Shown in pieces: positions 6,421-6,640 of a stretch of DNA of 6,640 nucleotides (positions are counted from its first letter, which is position 1; the number at the start of each line of letters is the position of its first letter). The notes below the pieces were generated by a model. The model did not search any database, was not told the origin of the DNA, and was given only the letters and a program-made list of their open reading frames with translations. The translations under genes were made by a program, and so were the position numbers. Source of the stretch: JBGVMW01 sp045125095 (lineage in GTDB: Bacteria; Bacillota; Clostridia; Lachnospirales; Lachnospiraceae); contig JBGVMW010000187.1 of NCBI GenBank assembly GCA_045125095.1, forward strand, positions 1 to 6,640. Direction: 5' to 3'.

Positions 6421-6640
6421 TTACCCAACACTAGCCATTTGGTGTTTATTTGGTGTTTGTTCTGTCAAAATCTGTTCCATAAGATTAGCAGTTTTAATGC
6501 GTGAACTATCTAAGACAGCAGTATAAGTTCCTGCTGTTATCTGTATATCTGAATGTCCTAAATGCTCTGATACAATCTTAAGGTCAATACCATTGTTTAA
6601 CAGTAAAGTTGCGTTGGTATGTCTTAACTTATGCAAGGTA
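6421..6640 (-). CDS. int: Tyrosine recombinase/integrase, C-terminal catalytic part (truncated by window edge)
   Basis: The frame runs in from the right edge and stops at TAA (complement of 6421-6423), giving about 73 residues. It shows the conserved end of phage/ICE tyrosine recombinases: LHKLRHTNATLLL with the H-x-x-R pair, VSEHLGHSDIQIT with the LGH histidine, and GTYTAVL with the nucleophilic tyrosine. The visible catalytic residues are intact, so this may be an active enzyme; the N-terminal and core-binding domains lie outside the window. Such enzymes integrate and excise prophages and conjugative elements at an attachment site often close to the int gene. The 3' end faces the defence cluster and is followed at once by a terminator. 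The tail (QTPNKHQMASVG) contains a short tandem repeat at the DNA level. This tail is more phage-like than Tn916 Int-like, judged from memory. Confidence 0.95.
   Translation of the reverse strand, partial: TLHKLRHTNATLLLNNGIDLKIVSEHLGHSDIQITAGTYTAVLDSSRIKTANLMEQILTEQTPNKHQMASVG
6437..6458. repeat. Tandem 11-bp repeat in the integrase 3' end
   Basis: ATTTGGTGTTT occurs twice head to tail (6437-6447 and 6448-6458). It encodes part of the poorly conserved C-terminal tail of the integrase, past the catalytic tyrosine. It could be a chance duplication or a recombinase arm-type site; nothing else supports either. Confidence 0.5.

Noticed and set aside
6421..6640. Tn916-type integrase
   Set aside because: The visible tail (SEHLGHSDIQIT, TYTAVL) looks closer to phage-type tyrosine recombinases than to the Tn916 Int C-terminus as remembered; too little is present to name a specific family.

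Overview
The window is AT-rich (about one third G+C over most of its length) with strong AAGGAG-type ribosome binding sites. It reads as a low-GC Firmicute, most likely a gut clostridium such as a Lachnospiraceae member. That placement rests on codon use, protein character and the phage/ICE-type integrase, and is inference. It is an accessory region: a phage-defence cluster lying next to an integrase.

Positions 1-2691 hold a GATC-type (DpnII/MboI family) restriction-modification operon on the + strand. In order it contains the last 59 residues of a D12-class Dam-like adenine methyltransferase (DpnM-like), a complete DpnA-like second adenine methyltransferase (195-1007), a Mrr-type PD-(D/E)XK endonuclease (991-1836) that is not part of the classical three-gene DpnII system, and a DpnII-family GATC endonuclease (1840-2691).

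Positions 2703-5961 continue in the same direction with gaps of only 11 and 25 nt. They encode an AIPR-family (abortive infection phage resistance) protein with a nuclease-like N-terminus, then an OLD-like ABC-type ATPase. The ATPase has no visible TOPRIM domain and ends in a short helical tail with an R-x4-H motif, as seen in HEPN ribonucleases. No promoter or terminator is evident between 1 and 5961, so five genes appear to form one transcription unit. The probable logic is methylation to mark self, two nucleases to cut unmarked DNA, and a two-gene abortive-infection-like module as a second layer.

Positions 5962-6640 are different in character. A small, more GC-rich gene of unknown function lies on the - strand (5983-6222) with a near-perfect hairpin over its 3' end. 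Upstream of it is a long imperfect stem-loop (6262-6322), then a bidirectional intrinsic terminator (6382-6418). The window ends in the C-terminal catalytic part of a tyrosine recombinase on the - strand (6421 to the edge). The integrase 3' end faces the defence cluster, so an element boundary may lie in 5962-6420.
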